From the NCBI RefSeq assembly GCF_000730645.1, contig NZ_BBIU01000014.1:124001-188000 (forward strand): a stretch of 64,000 nt of DNA, given 5' to 3'. The notes beneath the pieces are model-generated. The model saw only the letters and a program-made list of their open reading frames with translations. It searched no databases and was not told the origin of the DNA. The stretch comes from Pseudomonas parafulva NBRC 16636 = DSM 17004. Its GTDB lineage: Bacteria > Pseudomonadota > Gammaproteobacteria > Pseudomonadales > Pseudomonadaceae. This document shows, in pieces, positions 18,828-29,340 of this stretch (its first letter is position 1; every line of letters begins with the position of its first letter). Position numbers and translations under genes: made by a program.

Positions 18828-21064
18828 GGCTTGCCCTCTTCCGCCACGCGGATGCCCACCTCGGCGCACAGCGCCAGGAAGTTGGGGAACGACGTGGCAA
18901 CGTTGGCGCAGTCGTGGATGCGGATAGGCGCGCTGGCGCGCAGCGATGCCACGCTGAAGGCCATGGCAATGCGGTGGTCGCCGTGGCCGTGCACTTCGCC
19001 GCCGCCCAGCTGGCCGCCCTCGATGATGATGCCGTCAGGGGTGGGTTCGCACTGGATACCCAGGGTGATCAGGCCGTCGGCCATCACCTGGATACGGTCG
19101 GACTCTTTGACCCGCAGCTCTTCGGCGCCCCGCAACACGGTACGCCCCTCGGCGCAGGCCGCGGCCACGAACAGCACCGGGAACTCGTCGATGGCCAGGG
19201 GCACCAGCGCTTCAGGGATGTCGATACCCTTCAGGCGTGCGCCGCGCACGCGCAGGTCGGCCACCGGCTCGCCACCCACTTCACGCTGGTTTTCCAGGGT
19301 GATGTCGCCGCCCATCAGGCGCAGGATGTCGATGACACCGGTACGGGTGGGGTTGATGCCCACATGCTCCAGCACCAGCTCGGAACCTTCGGCAATCGAG
19401 GCCGCCACCAGGAAGAACGCCGCCGACGAGATGTCGGCCGGCACTTCGATACGGGTAGCGGTGAGCTTGCCGCCAGCCTGCAGCGACGCCACCGGGCCGT
19501 TGGTGTCCACGCTGTAGCCAAAGCCGCGCAGCATGCGCTCGGTGTGGTCACGGGTAGGCGCAGGCTCGGTGACGGTGGTCTTGCCTTCGGCGTACAGGCC
19601 CGCCAGCAGCAGGCAGGATTTGACCTGCGCACTGGCCATCGGCAGCGTGTAGGTCAGGCCCTTGAGCGGGTGGCCGCCGCGGATGGTCAGCGGTGGGCGG
19701 CCTTCCGGCCCGGTTTCAACCACCGCGCCCATTTCGCGCAGCGGGTTGGCCACACGGTTCATCGGGCGCTTGGACAGCGACGCATCGCCCGTCATGGTGA
19801 CGTCGAACGCCTGCCCGGCCAGCAGGCCAGACAGCAGGCGCATGGAGGTGCCCGAGTTGCCGACGTACAGCGGCCCGGGTGGCGGCTTGAGGCCATGCAG
19901 GCCCACACCGTGAATGGTCACGCGACCGTGGTTGGGGCCTTCGATGACCACCCCCATGTCACGGAATGCCTGCAGGGTCGCCAGGGCGTCCTCACCCTCG
20001 AGGAAGCCCTCGACCTCGGTGGTGCCTTCGGCCAGCGAGCCGAGCATGATCGAGCGGTGGGAAATCGACTTGTCGCCCGGTACGCGGATTCGCCCGGTCA
20101 GGCGGCCACCGGGTTGGGCCAGGAAAATCAGATCGTTGGCGTTCATAGCGTCCACATAGGCCCGGCGGGCCAGGATTTTACTGAAATGCTCGCGGGCAAC
20201 CCGAGCGCGGGTGAACACACCCAGCAACTGGTGCCCGTCCCCATCAGCGATCGCGTCGCGCAAGGCGTCGAGATCGCTGCGATATGTATCAAGCGTGCGC
20301 AGCACAGCGTCGCGGTTGGCAAGGAAGATGTCATGCCACATGGTCGGGTCGCTGCCGGCGATTCTTGTGAAATCGCGAAAGCCACCCGCAGCGTACCGGA
20401 AGATTTCAAGGTTTTCATCGCGCTTGGCCAACGAATCGACCAAACCGAAGGCCAGCAGGTGCGGCAGGTGGCTGGTGGCAGCCAGCACCTCGTCATGGCG
20501 CTCGACGGGCATGTGCTCAACGTCAGCGTCCAGAGCGCGCCACAGGCGGTCGACGATGGCCAGGGCGGCGCGGTCGGTTTCGGCGAGCGGGGTAAGGATG
20601 ACCTTGTGCCGGCGGAACAAGGCGGCGTTGGAGGCCTCCACACCGCTTTGCTCGGACCCGGCAATCGGGTGGCCAGGCACGAAGCGCGCCACACGCTCGC
20701 CCAGGGCTGCCCGGGCAGCCCGCACCACATTGCCCTTGGCACTGCCCACGTCGGTGATCACGGCCTGGCCGAGGTCCAGCCCAGCCAGAAGCCCCAGCAG
20801 CTTTTCCATGGCCAGGATGGGCACGGCAAGCTGGATGACATCGGCGCCCACGCAGGCCGCAGCCAGGTCGTCTTCGCAGCGGTCGACCACGCCCAGGGCC
20901 ACCGCCTGCTTGCGCGACGGGGCATCCAGGTCGACGCCGACCACTTCGCGGCACAGGCCGCTTTCACGCAAGCCCTTGGCGAAGGAGCCGCCGATCAGGC
21001 CCAGGCCGACCACCACCAGGCGGTTGATGATCGGCGCGGGTTGGGTTGTTGCTGCATTTACCAC
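18824..21064 (-). CDS. aroA: fused prephenate dehydrogenase / EPSP synthase (class II)
   Basis: Bifunctional enzyme of aromatic amino acid synthesis, 746 residues. The N-terminal ~300 residues are an arogenate/prephenate dehydrogenase (TyrA) with the NAD motif [15 protein letters not shown]. From about residue 310 follows 5-enolpyruvylshikimate-3-phosphate synthase (AroA). The AroA part has [35 protein letters not shown] and NPTRTG, the pattern of class II enzymes, many of which tolerate glyphosate. The fusion is known in Pseudomonas. It sits between pheA and cmk, so one transcript would supply shikimate, tyrosine and phenylalanine steps. Confidence 0.95.
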   Translation of the reverse strand: MVNAATTQPAPIINRLVVVGLGLIGGSFAKGLRESGLCREVVGVDLDAPSRKQAVALGVVDRCEDDLAAACVGADVIQLAVPILAMEKLLGLLAGLDLGQAVITDVGSAKGNVVRAARAALGERVARFVPGHPIAGSEQSGVEASNAALFRRHKVILTPLAETDRAALAIVDRLWRALDADVEHMPVERHDEVLAATSHLPHLLAFGLVDSLAKRDENLEIFRYAAGGFRDFTRIAGSDPTMWHDIFLANRDAVLRTLDTYRSDLDALRDAIADGDGHQLLGVFTRARVAREHFSKILARRAYVDAMNANDLIFLAQPGGRLTGRIRVPGDKSISHRSIMLGSLAEGTTEVEGFLEGEDALATLQAFRDMGVVIEGPNHGRVTIHGVGLHGLKPPPGPLYVGNSGTSMRLLSGLLAGQAFDVTMTGDASLSKRPMNRVANPLREMGAVVETGPEGRPPLTIRGGHPLKGLTYTLPMASAQVKSCLLLAGLYAEGKTTVTEPAPTRDHTERMLRGFGYSVDTNGPVASLQAGGKLTATRIEVPADISSAAFFLVAASIAEGSELVLEHVGINPTRTGVIDILRLMGGDITLENQREVGGEPVADLRVRGARLKGIDIPEALVPLAIDEFPVLFVAAACAEGRTVLRGAEELRVKESDRIQVMADGLITLGIQCEPTPDGIIIEGGQLGGGEVHGHGDHRIAMAFSVASLRASAPIRIHDCANVATSFPNFLALCAEVGIRVAEEGKP

Positions 21065-21149
21065 GGGTGTGAACCTTGTATGGCGTTGTGTTGGTTGCCG
21101 GGGGTGCCAGGCACCCCGATCGCGAGCGGCTACAGGCGGCGGTTCTGGG

Positions 21150-22244
21150 TCAAAGCACCGCCTTTGGATACGAACCCAGCACCTTCAGTGCCACGGCTTC
21201 CTGGCTGATCTGCTCGAGCACGGCCTTGATCAGCGGGTCGCGGTGGTGGCCGACGAAGTCGATGAAGAACACATACGTCCACTTGCCGCTGCGCGACGGG
21301 CGGGTTTCGATGCGGGTCAGGTCGATGCCGTTCTGATGGAAAGGCACCAGCAGCTCGTGCAGGGCTCCTGGCTTGTTGCTCATCGAAACGATGATCGAGG
21401 TCTTGTCGTCGCCGGTCGGCGGCACTTCCTGGCTGCCGATCATCAGGAAGCGCGTGGAGTTATCGGGGCGGTCCTCGATTTTCTCGGCCAGGCGGGTCAG
21501 GCCATACAGGTTGGCCGCCATGTCGCCGGCAATTGCCGCAGAATTCCATTCGCCCTTGACGCGCTTGGCCGCCTCGGCGTTGCTCGACACCGCCACACGT
21601 TCCACATTCGGGTAGTGCGCGTCCAGCCACTTGCGGCACTGGGCCAGGGACTGGGCGTGGGAGTAGATGCGGGTGATGCTGCCGGTCTTGGTGCTCTCGC
21701 CCACCAGCAGGTGGTGGTGGATACGCAGCTCCACCTCACCGCAGATCACCATGTCGTGCTCAAGGAAGCTGTCCAGGGTATGGCTGACAGCCCCTTCGGT
21801 GGAGTTTTCCACGGGCACCACGCCGAAGTTGACGGCGCCAGCGGCCACCTCACGGAACACTTCGTCGATGGCTGCCATTGGCCGGCTGATCACAGCATGG
21901 CCGAAATGCTTCATGGCAGCGGCCTGGGTGAAGGTGCCTTCCGGGCCCAGGTAGGCGATTTTCAGCGGCTCTTCCAAGGCCAGGCACGAGGACATGATTT
22001 CGCGGAACAACCGCGCCATCTCTTCATTGCCCAGTGGGCCCTGGTTGCGCTCCATCACCCGCTTGAGCACGGCAGCTTCGCGCTCAGGGCGGTAGAACAC
22101 CGGTTTTTCACCCTCGGGCAGCGAGGCCGTCTTGACCTTGGCCACTTCCTGGGCGCAACGGGCGCGCTCACTGATCAGCTCGAGGATTTTCTCGTCGAGG
22201 CTGTCGATGCGCACCCGCAGGGCGGTGAGTTCATGCTCGGACAT
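21150..22244 (-). CDS. pheA: chorismate mutase / prephenate dehydratase
   Basis: P-protein of phenylalanine synthesis. The ATG at 22244 (MSEHELTALRVRID) gives 364 residues, the usual Pseudomonas length; the open frame upstream runs through serC in another frame and is not coding. An N-terminal AroQ-type chorismate mutase (about 1-90) is followed by the dehydratase (IAYLGPEGTFTQAAA, then STEGAVSHTLD) and a C-terminal ACT domain (NKPGALHELL, ETRPSRSGKWTYVFF) for feedback by phenylalanine. It overlaps the serC stop by one base (TGATG). Confidence 0.96.
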   Translation of the reverse strand: MSEHELTALRVRIDSLDEKILELISERARCAQEVAKVKTASLPEGEKPVFYRPEREAAVLKRVMERNQGPLGNEEMARLFREIMSSCLALEEPLKIAYLGPEGTFTQAAAMKHFGHAVISRPMAAIDEVFREVAAGAVNFGVVPVENSTEGAVSHTLDSFLEHDMVICGEVELRIHHHLLVGESTKTGSITRIYSHAQSLAQCRKWLDAHYPNVERVAVSSNAEAAKRVKGEWNSAAIAGDMAANLYGLTRLAEKIEDRPDNSTRFLMIGSQEVPPTGDDKTSIIVSMSNKPGALHELLVPFHQNGIDLTRIETRPSRSGKWTYVFFIDFVGHHRDPLIKAVLEQISQEAVALKVLGSYPKAVL

Positions 22245-23329
22245 CAGCCGTGCTCCTTCTCGAATTCGGCCATGTAGGCCACCAGGGCTTCGACGGCGTC
22301 CAGGCCCAGGGCGTTGTAGATGGAGGCGCGCATGCCGCCCACCGAGCGGTGGCCCTTGAGGTTGAGCAGGCCGCGGGCGTCGGCACCGGCCAGGAAGGCT
22401 TTGTCCAGGCGCTCGTCCGCCAGGCGGAACGGCACGTTCATCCACGAACGGGCGTTGTGGCTGATCGGGTTGGTGTAGAACTCGCTGGCATCGATAAAGC
22501 CGTACAGGCGGTCTTTCTTGGCCCGGTTGCGCTGCTCCATGGCATCGACACCGCCCTGCTCTTTCAGCCACTCGAACACCAGGCCCGAGAGGTACCAGGA
22601 ATAGGTGGCCGGGGTGTTGTACATGGAGCCGTTGTCGGCCGACACCTTGTAGTTGAGCATGGTCGGGCAGCTGCTGCGGGCATGGCCCAGCAGGTCTTCA
22701 CGCACGATGACCACCACCAGGCCGCTGGGGCCGATGTTCTTCTGGGCGCCGGCGTAAATCAGGCCGAACTGCGACACATCGATGGGGCGCGAGAGGATGT
22801 CGGAAGACATGTCCACCACCAGCGGCACATCACCGGTCTGCGGCACCCAGTCGAACTCCAGCCCGCCAATGGTCTCGTTGGACGCATAGTGCACGTAGGC
22901 AGCGTTCGGGGTGAGGTTCCACTCGTTCTGGCCGGGGATGGCCAAGTAGTCGTAGGGCTTGGCACTGGCGGCCACGTTGACATGACCGAAGCGGCGCGCT
23001 TCTTCGATGGCCTTTTTCGACCAGATGCCGGTTTCGATGTAGTCGGCGGTGCCGTTTTCAGGCAGCAGGTTCAGCGGGATTTCGGCAAACTGCTGGCTGG
23101 CGCCGCCCTGCAGGAACAGCACCTTGTAATTCGAGGGGATGGACAGCAGGTCACGCAGGTCCTGTTCGGCCTTCTCGGCGATGGCCACATAGTCGTCGCT
23201 GCGGTGGCTCATTTCCATCACCGACAGGCCCTTGCCACGCCAGTCCAGCATTTCTGCCTGGGCGCGCTGCAGCACGGCATCCGGAAGCGCGGCAGGGCCC
23301 GCGCAGAAGTTAAAGGCTCGTTTGCTCAC
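22244..23329 (-). CDS. serC: phosphoserine aminotransferase
   Basis: PLP enzyme of serine and pyridoxine synthesis (3-phosphohydroxypyruvate to phosphoserine). The GTG at 23329 is preferred (SKRAFNFCAGPAALP, 361 residues); a second GTG two codons upstream at 23335 is possible. The N-terminal FCAGPAALP and the PLP-lysine segment YAGAQKNIGPSG identify the family. It is the first gene of the serC-pheA-tyrA/aroA-cmk series, all with overlaps or gaps under 90 bases. Confidence 0.95.
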   Translation of the reverse strand: MSKRAFNFCAGPAALPDAVLQRAQAEMLDWRGKGLSVMEMSHRSDDYVAIAEKAEQDLRDLLSIPSNYKVLFLQGGASQQFAEIPLNLLPENGTADYIETGIWSKKAIEEARRFGHVNVAASAKPYDYLAIPGQNEWNLTPNAAYVHYASNETIGGLEFDWVPQTGDVPLVVDMSSDILSRPIDVSQFGLIYAGAQKNIGPSGLVVVIVREDLLGHARSSCPTMLNYKVSADNGSMYNTPATYSWYLSGLVFEWLKEQGGVDAMEQRNRAKKDRLYGFIDASEFYTNPISHNARSWMNVPFRLADERLDKAFLAGADARGLLNLKGHRSVGGMRASIYNALGLDAVEALVAYMAEFEKEHG

Positions 23330-23403
23330 ATCCACTCTCGCTCTGCCAAATAGAACAAAATCTTGATCGGTCAGTACTTAACTTGCAGGAACCGAGGTGC
23401 CCA

Positions 23404-23429
23404 CATCGCGAGCTACGCTCGCTCCTACA
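23404..23429. repeat. single REP palindrome between gyrA and serC
   Basis: Hairpin GCGAGC-TAC-GCTCGC followed by TCCTACA. It differs by one base from the second half of the REP element beside the RAYT gene at 15562-15606. Confidence 0.7.
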
Positions 23430-23436
23430 CAGTCAA

Positions 23437-23460
23437 ACGGGGCGACCTTGGTCGCCCCGT
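23437..23460 (-). terminator. hairpin terminator downstream of gyrA
   Basis: Eleven-bp stem (ACGGGGCGACC and its complement) with a 2-base centre, about 17 bases after the gyrA stop. Only a short T stretch follows on the minus strand, so termination is likely but not of the strongest type. Confidence 0.7.
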
Positions 23461-23477
23461 TCGGGTGTAACGCCTGC

Positions 23478-26243
23478 TTAGTCCTGCGGTGCCTCTTCGG
23501 CGTCCGCAGCGTCGTCATTGTCGGGCGCCTGGGCCTCGACACCCTCCTCGTCCAACTCGATCACATCATCAAGCTCTTCAGCGGACGGCTCCTGGATACG
23601 CTCCAGGCCTACCAGCGTCTCGTCGCTGGCCAGCTTGATCAGGGTGACGCCCTGGGTGTTGCGGCTAAGGCTGGACACTTCGCCCACCCGGGTACGCACC
23701 AGCGTGCCCTGGTCGGAAATCAGCATGATCTCCTCGCCTTCCTGCACCTGAATGGCGCCGATCAGCAAGCCGTTGCGCCCCTTGGTGCCCATGGCAATGA
23801 CGCCCTGGCCACCACGGCCGCGACGCGGGAACTTGGACAGCGGGGTACGCTTGCCGAAGCCACGCTCGGAGGCCGTGAGGATCTGCGCACCGGACTCTGG
23901 AATGAGCATGGAGATGATCTCCTGGCCCTTGCCCAGCTTCATGCCGCGCACGCCACGGGCGGTACGGCCCATTTCGCGCACCACGCTCTCGGCGAAGCGG
24001 ATCACCTTGCCCGCATCGGAGAACATCATCACTTCCTTGGCGCCGTCGGTGATGGCCGCCGCAATCAGGGTGTCGCCTTCTTTCAGCTTCAGGGCAATCA
24101 GGCCGTTGCTACGCGGACGGGCGAACTGCACCAGCGGGGTCTTCTTCACGGTGCCCGACGCGGTGGCCATGAAGATGTAGGCGCCAGTAGGTTCGGCTGC
24201 CCACTCAGGGGTATCGCCGTCTTCTTCGTCGGCTTCCTCCACCTCGACCACTTCACCTTCGAGCACGGTGTCATCCGCGTCCTCCAGCTCTTCGTCGGCA
24301 CCGGCGCTCTGCTGCAGGGCCTCCAGGTCGATCTGCAGCATGGCGGTGATGCGCTCACCTTCTTCCAGCGGCAGCAGGTTGACCAGCGGGCGACCACGGG
24401 CAGCACGCGAGGCTTCGGGGATTTCGTAGGTTTTCTTCCAGTACACCTTGCCCTTGCTGGAGAACAACAGCAGGGTGGCGTGGCTGTTGGCCACCAACAG
24501 GTGCTCGATGTAGTCCTCGTCCTTCACGCCGGTGGCCGACTTGCCCTTGCCGCCGCGGCGCTGGGCTTGGTAGGCGGACAACGGCTGGGTCTTGGCATAG
24601 CCACCGTGGGAGATGGTCACTACGCGCTCTTCTTCCGGGATCATGTCGCCGTAGTTGAGGTCGTGGCTGGCGTTCAGGATCTCGGTACGGCGGGCATCGC
24701 CATATTCGGCGCGGATCGCTTCGAGTTCTTCGCGGATCACTTCCATCAGGCGCTCAGCGCTGCTGAGGATACGGATCAGCTCGCCGATCTGCTCCAGGAT
24801 TTCCTGGTACTCGGCCAGCAGCTTCTCGTGCTCGAGGCCAGTCAGGCGGTGCAGGCGCAGGTCCAGGATGGCCTGGGCCTGTTCTGGCGAAAGGTAGTAC
24901 TTGCCGTCGCGCAGGCCAAATTGCTCTGGCAGGTCTTCGGGGCGGCAGGAATCGGCACCGGCGCGCTCGACCATCACCTGCACGGCACTGGATTCCCATG
25001 GCGTGGAAATCAGCGCTTCCTTGGCTTCGGACGGCGTTGGCGAGGCCTTGATCAGGGCAATGACCGGGTCGATGTTGGACAGCGCAACCGCCTGGCCTTC
25101 AAGGATATGGCCGCGCTCGCGGGCCTTGCGCAGCTCGAACACGGTGCGGCGGGTGACCACCTCACGGCGGTGGCGCACGAAGGCTTCGAGCAGGTCCTTG
25201 AGGTTGAGCAAGCGCGGGCGGCCGTCGACCAGCGCCACCACGTTGATGCCGAACACGCTCTGCAGCTGGGTTTGCGAATACAGGTTGTTGAGCACCACCT
25301 CCGGCACCTCGCCGCGACGCAGCTCGATGACGATGCGCATGCCGTCCTTGTCGGACTCGTCGCGCAGCTCGGTGATGCCTTCGATCTTTTTCTCTTTGAC
25401 CAGCTCGGCGATTTTCTCGATCAGGCGGGCCTTGTTGAGCTGGTAAGGCAGTTCGGTCACGACGATCTGCTGGCGGCCGCCTACCTTGTCGATGTCTTCG
25501 ATTTCGGAGCGGGCGCGCATGTAGATGCGACCACGGCCGGTACGGTAGGCCTCGATGATGCCCTGGCGGCCGTTGATCAGGCCGGCCGTTGGGAAGTCCG
25601 GGCCCGGAATGTGCTGCATCAGCTCATCGATGGTGACTTCGGGGTTGTCGATGAGCGCCAGGCAGCCGTCGATGACCTCGCCCAGGTTATGCGGCGGAAT
25701 GTTGGTGGCCATGCCCACGGCGATACCGCTGGAACCGTTGACCAGCAGGTTGGGGATACGGGTGGGCATCACCGCCGGGATCTGCTCGGTGCCGTCGTAG
25801 TTGGGCACCCAGTCGACGGTTTCTTTGTGCAGGTCGGCCAGCAGCTCGTGGGCCAGCTTGGCCATACGCACTTCGGTGTATCGCATGGCAGCGGCGTTGT
25901 CGCCGTCCACGGAACCGAAGTTGCCCTGGCCGTCGACCAGCAGGTAGCGCAGCGAGAACGGCTGGGCCATACGCACGATGGTGTCGTAGACCGCAGTGTC
26001 GCCGTGCGGGTGGTACTTACCGATCACGTCACCGACCACGCGGGCGGATTTCTTGTACGGCTTGTTCCAGTCGTTGCCCAGTTCGCTCATCGCAAAGAGA
26101 ACGCGACGATGCACGGGCTTCAAGCCGTCACGCGCATCGGGCAGCGCTCGCCCGACAATCACGCTCATCGCGTAGTCGAGGTAAGACTGTCTCAGTTCGT
26201 CTTCGATATTGACCGGGAGGATTTCTTTGGCCAGTTCGCCCAT
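23478..26243 (-). CDS. gyrA: DNA gyrase subunit A
   Basis: Breakage-reunion subunit of DNA gyrase, 921 residues. The N-terminus ([20 protein letters not shown]) is followed by the winged-helix domain with the active-site Tyr region (ARGVR... is in the C-terminal wheel; the catalytic segment lies near residue 122). The quinolone-resistance region [12 protein letters not shown] has Thr83 and Asp87, the usual susceptible state in Pseudomonas. The C-terminal beta-pinwheel contains the GyrA box QRRGGKG. An acidic tail ends the protein. Transcribed away from mtnA across a 271-base gap that should hold its promoter; no clear elements could be assigned there. Confidence 0.98.
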   Translation of the reverse strand: MGELAKEILPVNIEDELRQSYLDYAMSVIVGRALPDARDGLKPVHRRVLFAMSELGNDWNKPYKKSARVVGDVIGKYHPHGDTAVYDTIVRMAQPFSLRYLLVDGQGNFGSVDGDNAAAMRYTEVRMAKLAHELLADLHKETVDWVPNYDGTEQIPAVMPTRIPNLLVNGSSGIAVGMATNIPPHNLGEVIDGCLALIDNPEVTIDELMQHIPGPDFPTAGLINGRQGIIEAYRTGRGRIYMRARSEIEDIDKVGGRQQIVVTELPYQLNKARLIEKIAELVKEKKIEGITELRDESDKDGMRIVIELRRGEVPEVVLNNLYSQTQLQSVFGINVVALVDGRPRLLNLKDLLEAFVRHRREVVTRRTVFELRKARERGHILEGQAVALSNIDPVIALIKASPTPSEAKEALISTPWESSAVQVMVERAGADSCRPEDLPEQFGLRDGKYYLSPEQAQAILDLRLHRLTGLEHEKLLAEYQEILEQIGELIRILSSAERLMEVIREELEAIRAEYGDARRTEILNASHDLNYGDMIPEEERVVTISHGGYAKTQPLSAYQAQRRGGKGKSATGVKDEDYIEHLLVANSHATLLLFSSKGKVYWKKTYEIPEASRAARGRPLVNLLPLEEGERITAMLQIDLEALQQSAGADEELEDADDTVLEGEVVEVEEADEEDGDTPEWAAEPTGAYIFMATASGTVKKTPLVQFARPRSNGLIALKLKEGDTLIAAAITDGAKEVMMFSDAGKVIRFAESVVREMGRTARGVRGMKLGKGQEIISMLIPESGAQILTASERGFGKRTPLSKFPRRGRGGQGVIAMGTKGRNGLLIGAIQVQEGEEIMLISDQGTLVRTRVGEVSSLSRNTQGVTLIKLASDETLVGLERIQEPSAEELDDVIELDEEGVEAQAPDNDDAADAEEAPQD

Positions 26244-26514
26244 GAGAAGCCTGATTCCTTTTTCTGGTGAAACTTCGCAGCTCCATCAAGGGCCGAACGA
26301 AGCTCGCCGCCGCAGCGCATCAGCATGCGACGACTTACGACAAATCAACGAGTTGTGCCATGGATCTGCGCAGTGAAGACCGCCGGTATGGGCGGGCTTG
26401 GAAACTGCCGGATGTTACCACAATGGCGGGGGTAGTGGGGAGATGTGCACCGGGGGCTTGCCGGTGAATGTGCAGCGCCGGAGAGTTCGAGCGCTGCAGT
26501 TGCTTAGGGCCGAA

Positions 26515-27591
26515 TCAGTGCAACCGCTTGCGACACATCAGTTGCGCCAGCTTGGCGGTGTCCGGGCGCTCGATGATGCCCCGTTCGGTCACGATCACGT
26601 CGATCAGGTCTGCCGGGGTCACGTCGAACACCGGGTTGAACACCTCGACATCCGGCGCAACCCGGGTACCGGCGTAATCCAGCAGCTCACCGGCCTCGCG
26701 CTCTTCCAGCGGAATGTCTTCGCCGGTGGCCAGGTTGAGGTCGATGCTGGTGCTCGGCGCCACCACCATGAAGCGCACGCCGTGATGCATGGCATTGACC
26801 GCCAGTTGATAGGTGCCGATCTTGCTGGCCACATCGCCGTTGGCAGCGATGCAGTCTGCGCCCACCACCACCCAGGTGATGCCCTTGGTCTTCATCAGGT
26901 GGGCCAGGGCGGAATCGGCACACAGGGTCACCGGCAGCCCTTCGTTGGCCAGCTCCCACGCCGTCAGCCGCGAGCCCTGCAGCCACGGCCGGGTTTCACC
27001 GGCGTACACCCGCTCCACCATGCCCTCCAGGTAACCGGCGCGGATCACCCCCAGGGCGGTGCCGAAGCCACCGCTGGCGAGGGCGCCGGCATTGCCGTAG
27101 GTGAGCAGGGTCTGGGCATTGCCCTGGTGGCGGCGGATCAGCTCGGTGCCGTACTGGGCCATGGTCAGGTTGGCCTCGCGGTCACTCTCGTGAATCAGGC
27201 GCGCTTCAGCTTCAACGGCGGCCAGCACGTCTTCGGCGGGGCGCAGACGCTGCAGGCGCTCGCGCATGCGGTTCAGCGCCCAGAACAGGTTGGCCGCCGT
27301 GGGGCGCGCCTCGGCCAGCACCAGGAAGTCTTCTTCCAGGTCCGTTTCCCAGTCGCCGCCCTCGGCCAGCCGCTCTTCCACGGCCAATACCAGCCCGTAG
27401 GCGGCCACGATGCCGATCGCCGATGCACCGCGCACCGCCATGTCGCGGATGGCCGCTGCCACCTGCGCAACATTGTCGCAGGCCAGCCATTGTTCTTTCG
27501 AGGGCAGCAGGCGCTGGTCGAGCAGGTGCAGGACGCCGCCCTGCCAGCGGATCCCGGTCACCTTCTCCGCCGCCAAAAGTCGCTCGCGCAT
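26515..27591 (-). CDS. mtnA: S-methyl-5-thioribose-1-phosphate isomerase
   Basis: Isomerises methylthioribose-1-phosphate to methylthioribulose-1-phosphate in methionine salvage. The ATG at 27591 ([10 protein letters not shown], 358 residues) has a GGAGAGG ribosome-binding site just upstream; the ATG eight codons earlier has none. Family motifs include [19 protein letters not shown], a catalytic Cys in [13 protein letters not shown] and the catalytic Asp in [13 protein letters not shown]. It is divergent from ubiG. No other methionine-salvage gene is nearby. Confidence 0.95.
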   Translation of the reverse strand: MRERLLAAEKVTGIRWQGGVLHLLDQRLLPSKEQWLACDNVAQVAAAIRDMAVRGASAIGIVAAYGLVLAVEERLAEGGDWETDLEEDFLVLAEARPTAANLFWALNRMRERLQRLRPAEDVLAAVEAEARLIHESDREANLTMAQYGTELIRRHQGNAQTLLTYGNAGALASGGFGTALGVIRAGYLEGMVERVYAGETRPWLQGSRLTAWELANEGLPVTLCADSALAHLMKTKGITWVVVGADCIAANGDVASKIGTYQLAVNAMHHGVRFMVVAPSTSIDLNLATGEDIPLEEREAGELLDYAGTRVAPDVEVFNPVFDVTPADLIDVIVTERGIIERPDTAKLAQLMCRKRLH

Positions 27592-27627
27592 CACCTCTCC
27601 CCGTGGTTCGCCCATCAAAAGCCGGCG

Positions 27628-27665
27628 ATTATAGCGAGCCTGGTGGCCAAGCGCTCGGGTATACT
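27628..27665. promoter_or_regulatory. candidate divergent promoter between mtnA and ubiG
   Basis: A perfect TATAAT on the minus strand (27633-27628) lies about 37 bases before the mtnA start. A TATACT on the plus strand (27660-27665) points to ubiG. Neither has a good -35 hexamer at 17 bases, so this rests on the -10 matches and the divergent position. Confidence 0.35.
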
Positions 27666-27793
27666 TCGGCCTTTTCGAGCGCAAGCTCCAGGCCATGCGC
27701 TGCAACCACTGCCCGCCATACCCAGGCTGGCCCTGGCCCGCAGTTGCCGGCTTGCCGCTTGAAGCTGACACCCAAGTTCCAGAGGACTGTTCA

Positions 27794-28492
27794 ATGAGCA
27801 ACGTCGACCGCGCCGAAATTGCCAAGTTCGAAGCGCTGGCCCACCGCTGGTGGGACCGTGAGAGCGAGTTCAAGCCGCTGCACGAAATCAACCCGCTGCG
27901 GGTCAACTGGATCGACGAGCGCGCCAGCCTGGCCGGCAAGAAGGTGCTGGACGTGGGCTGCGGCGGCGGCATCCTCAGCGAAGCCATGGCCCAGCGCGGC
28001 GCCACGGTCACCGGCATCGACATGGGCGAAGCGCCCCTGGCCGTCGCCCGGCTGCACCAGCTGGAGTCCGGCGTGCAGGTGGAATACCGGCAGATCACCG
28101 CCGAAGCCCTGGCCGAAGAAATGCCCGGCGCATTCGATGTGGTCACCTGCCTGGAGATGCTCGAGCATGTGCCCGACCCGTCCTCGGTCATCCGCGCCTG
28201 CTACCGCATGGTCAAGCCTGGCGGCCAAGTGTTCTTCTCCACCATCAACCGCAACCCCAAGGCGTACCTGCTGGCCATTGTCGGCGCCGAGTACATCCTC
28301 AAGATGCTGCCGCGCGGCACCCACGACTTCAAGAAATTCATCCGCCCGTCGGAGCTTGGCGCCTGGAGCCGCGTTGCCGGCCTTGAAGTGAAGGACATCA
28401 TCGGCCTGACCTACAACCCGCTGACCAAGCACTACAAGCTCAGCAGCGACGTTGACGTCAACTACATGATCCAGACCCTGCGCGAGGAATGA
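27794..28492 (+). CDS. ubiG: bifunctional 2-polyprenyl-6-hydroxyphenol methylase / demethylubiquinol 3-O-methyltransferase
   Basis: SAM-dependent O-methyltransferase that acts twice in ubiquinone synthesis. The ATG at 27794 gives 232 residues starting [21 protein letters not shown]. The SAM-binding motif is [16 protein letters not shown], followed by [16 protein letters not shown] and [19 protein letters not shown], all typical of UbiG. The stop overlaps the mupP start by 4 bases. Confidence 0.97.
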   Translation: MSNVDRAEIAKFEALAHRWWDRESEFKPLHEINPLRVNWIDERASLAGKKVLDVGCGGGILSEAMAQRGATVTGIDMGEAPLAVARLHQLESGVQVEYRQITAEALAEEMPGAFDVVTCLEMLEHVPDPSSVIRACYRMVKPGGQVFFSTINRNPKAYLLAIVGAEYILKMLPRGTHDFKKFIRPSELGAWSRVAGLEVKDIIGLTYNPLTKHYKLSSDVDVNYMIQTLREE

Positions 28493-29166
28493 GCATGCGC
28501 CTGCGAGCTGTACTGTTCGACATGGACGGCACCTTGCTGGACACGGCGCCGGACTTCATCGCCATCTGCCAGGCCATGCTCGCCGACCGTGGCCTGCCGC
28601 CGGTGGACGACGCCCTGATCCGCGGGGTGATCTCTGGCGGCGCCCGGGCCATGGTCGCCGCCACCTTTGCCATGGACCCGGAGGCCGAGGGCTTCGAAGC
28701 CCTGCGCCTGGAGTTCCTGGAGCGTTACCAGCGCGACTGCGCCGTGCACACCCGGTTGTTCGATGGCATGGCCGAGCTGCTGGCGGACATCGAGAAAGGC
28801 AAGCTGCTGTGGGGGGTGGTCACCAACAAGCCGGTGCGTTTCGCCGAGCCCATCATGCAGCGCCTGGGCCTGGCCGAACGCTCGGCACTGCTGATCTGCC
28901 CAGACCACGTGACGCGCAGCAAACCAGACCCAGAGCCGCTGATACTGGCCTGCAAGACGCTGAACCTGGACCCGGCCAGCGTGCTGTTCGTGGGGGACGA
29001 CTTGCGTGACATCGAGTCGGGCCGCGACGCCGGTACCCGCACTGCAGCGGTACGCTTTGGCTACATTCACCCGGATGACAACCCGAACCACTGGGGCGCC
29101 GACGTGGTGGTCGACCACCCGCTGGACCTGCGCAAGGTCATCGACAGCGCGCTGTGTGGCTGCTGA
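28489..29166 (+). CDS. mupP: N-acetylmuramic acid 6-phosphate phosphatase
   Basis: HAD phosphatase of the peptidoglycan-sugar salvage route that bypasses de novo UDP-MurNAc synthesis; in Pseudomonas this route is linked to intrinsic fosfomycin resistance. The 225-residue protein has HAD motif [12 protein letters not shown], motif II VVTNKP, the motif III Lys in SKPDPEP and motif [11 protein letters not shown]. Location directly after ubiG, overlapping by 4 bases, matches the P. putida gene where this function was shown. Related phosphoglycolate phosphatases (Gph) are similar in sequence; context favours MupP. Confidence 0.9.
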   Translation: MSMRLRAVLFDMDGTLLDTAPDFIAICQAMLADRGLPPVDDALIRGVISGGARAMVAATFAMDPEAEGFEALRLEFLERYQRDCAVHTRLFDGMAELLADIEKGKLLWGVVTNKPVRFAEPIMQRLGLAERSALLICPDHVTRSKPDPEPLILACKTLNLDPASVLFVGDDLRDIESGRDAGTRTAAVRFGYIHPDDNPNHWGADVVVDHPLDLRKVIDSALCGC

Positions 29167-29201
29167 ACATTGTGGCACTGCGCATAACCTGTCGAGCAGG
29201 G

Positions 29202-29291
29202 CCCTGTAGGAGCGGCTTCAGCCGCGAACACCGGCGCAGCCGGTGCCATGCACCGCGCCGCCTGCTTCGCGGGTAAACCCGCTCCCACAGG
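29202..29291. repeat. inverted pair of REP elements
   Basis: Two REP units face each other: TAGGAGCGGCTTCAGCCGCG at 29207-29226 and CGCGGGTAAACCCGCTCCCA from about 29268, with a further hairpin CACCGGC/GCCGGTG between. The first 48 bases (29202-29249) are repeated exactly, in inverse orientation, at 40522-40569. Confidence 0.85.
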
Positions 29292-29340
29292 TTCAGTTGC
29301 CCGCTCACAGGGTGTGTTCAAGCATTTAAAGGACTCAAAC

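Noticed and set aside
18914..21208. A 764-codon plus-strand frame opposite tyrA-aroA
   Set aside because: Antisense shadow of a confident gene, low-complexity His/Gln/Arg-rich product.
25983..25997. Possible quinolone-resistance change in GyrA (Thr83)
   Set aside because: Thr at 83 is the normal residue in Pseudomonas and Asp87 is retained, so there is no sign of resistance.
23397..26270. A 957-codon plus-strand frame opposite gyrA
   Set aside because: It is the complement of a certain gene; long antisense frames are expected in high G+C DNA, and the product is rich in His, Gln and Ala without a known domain.
27592..28191. Extended N-terminus of mtnA running through ubiG
   Set aside because: The MtnA family starts at 27591 with a good ribosome-binding site; the extension is antisense to ubiG.
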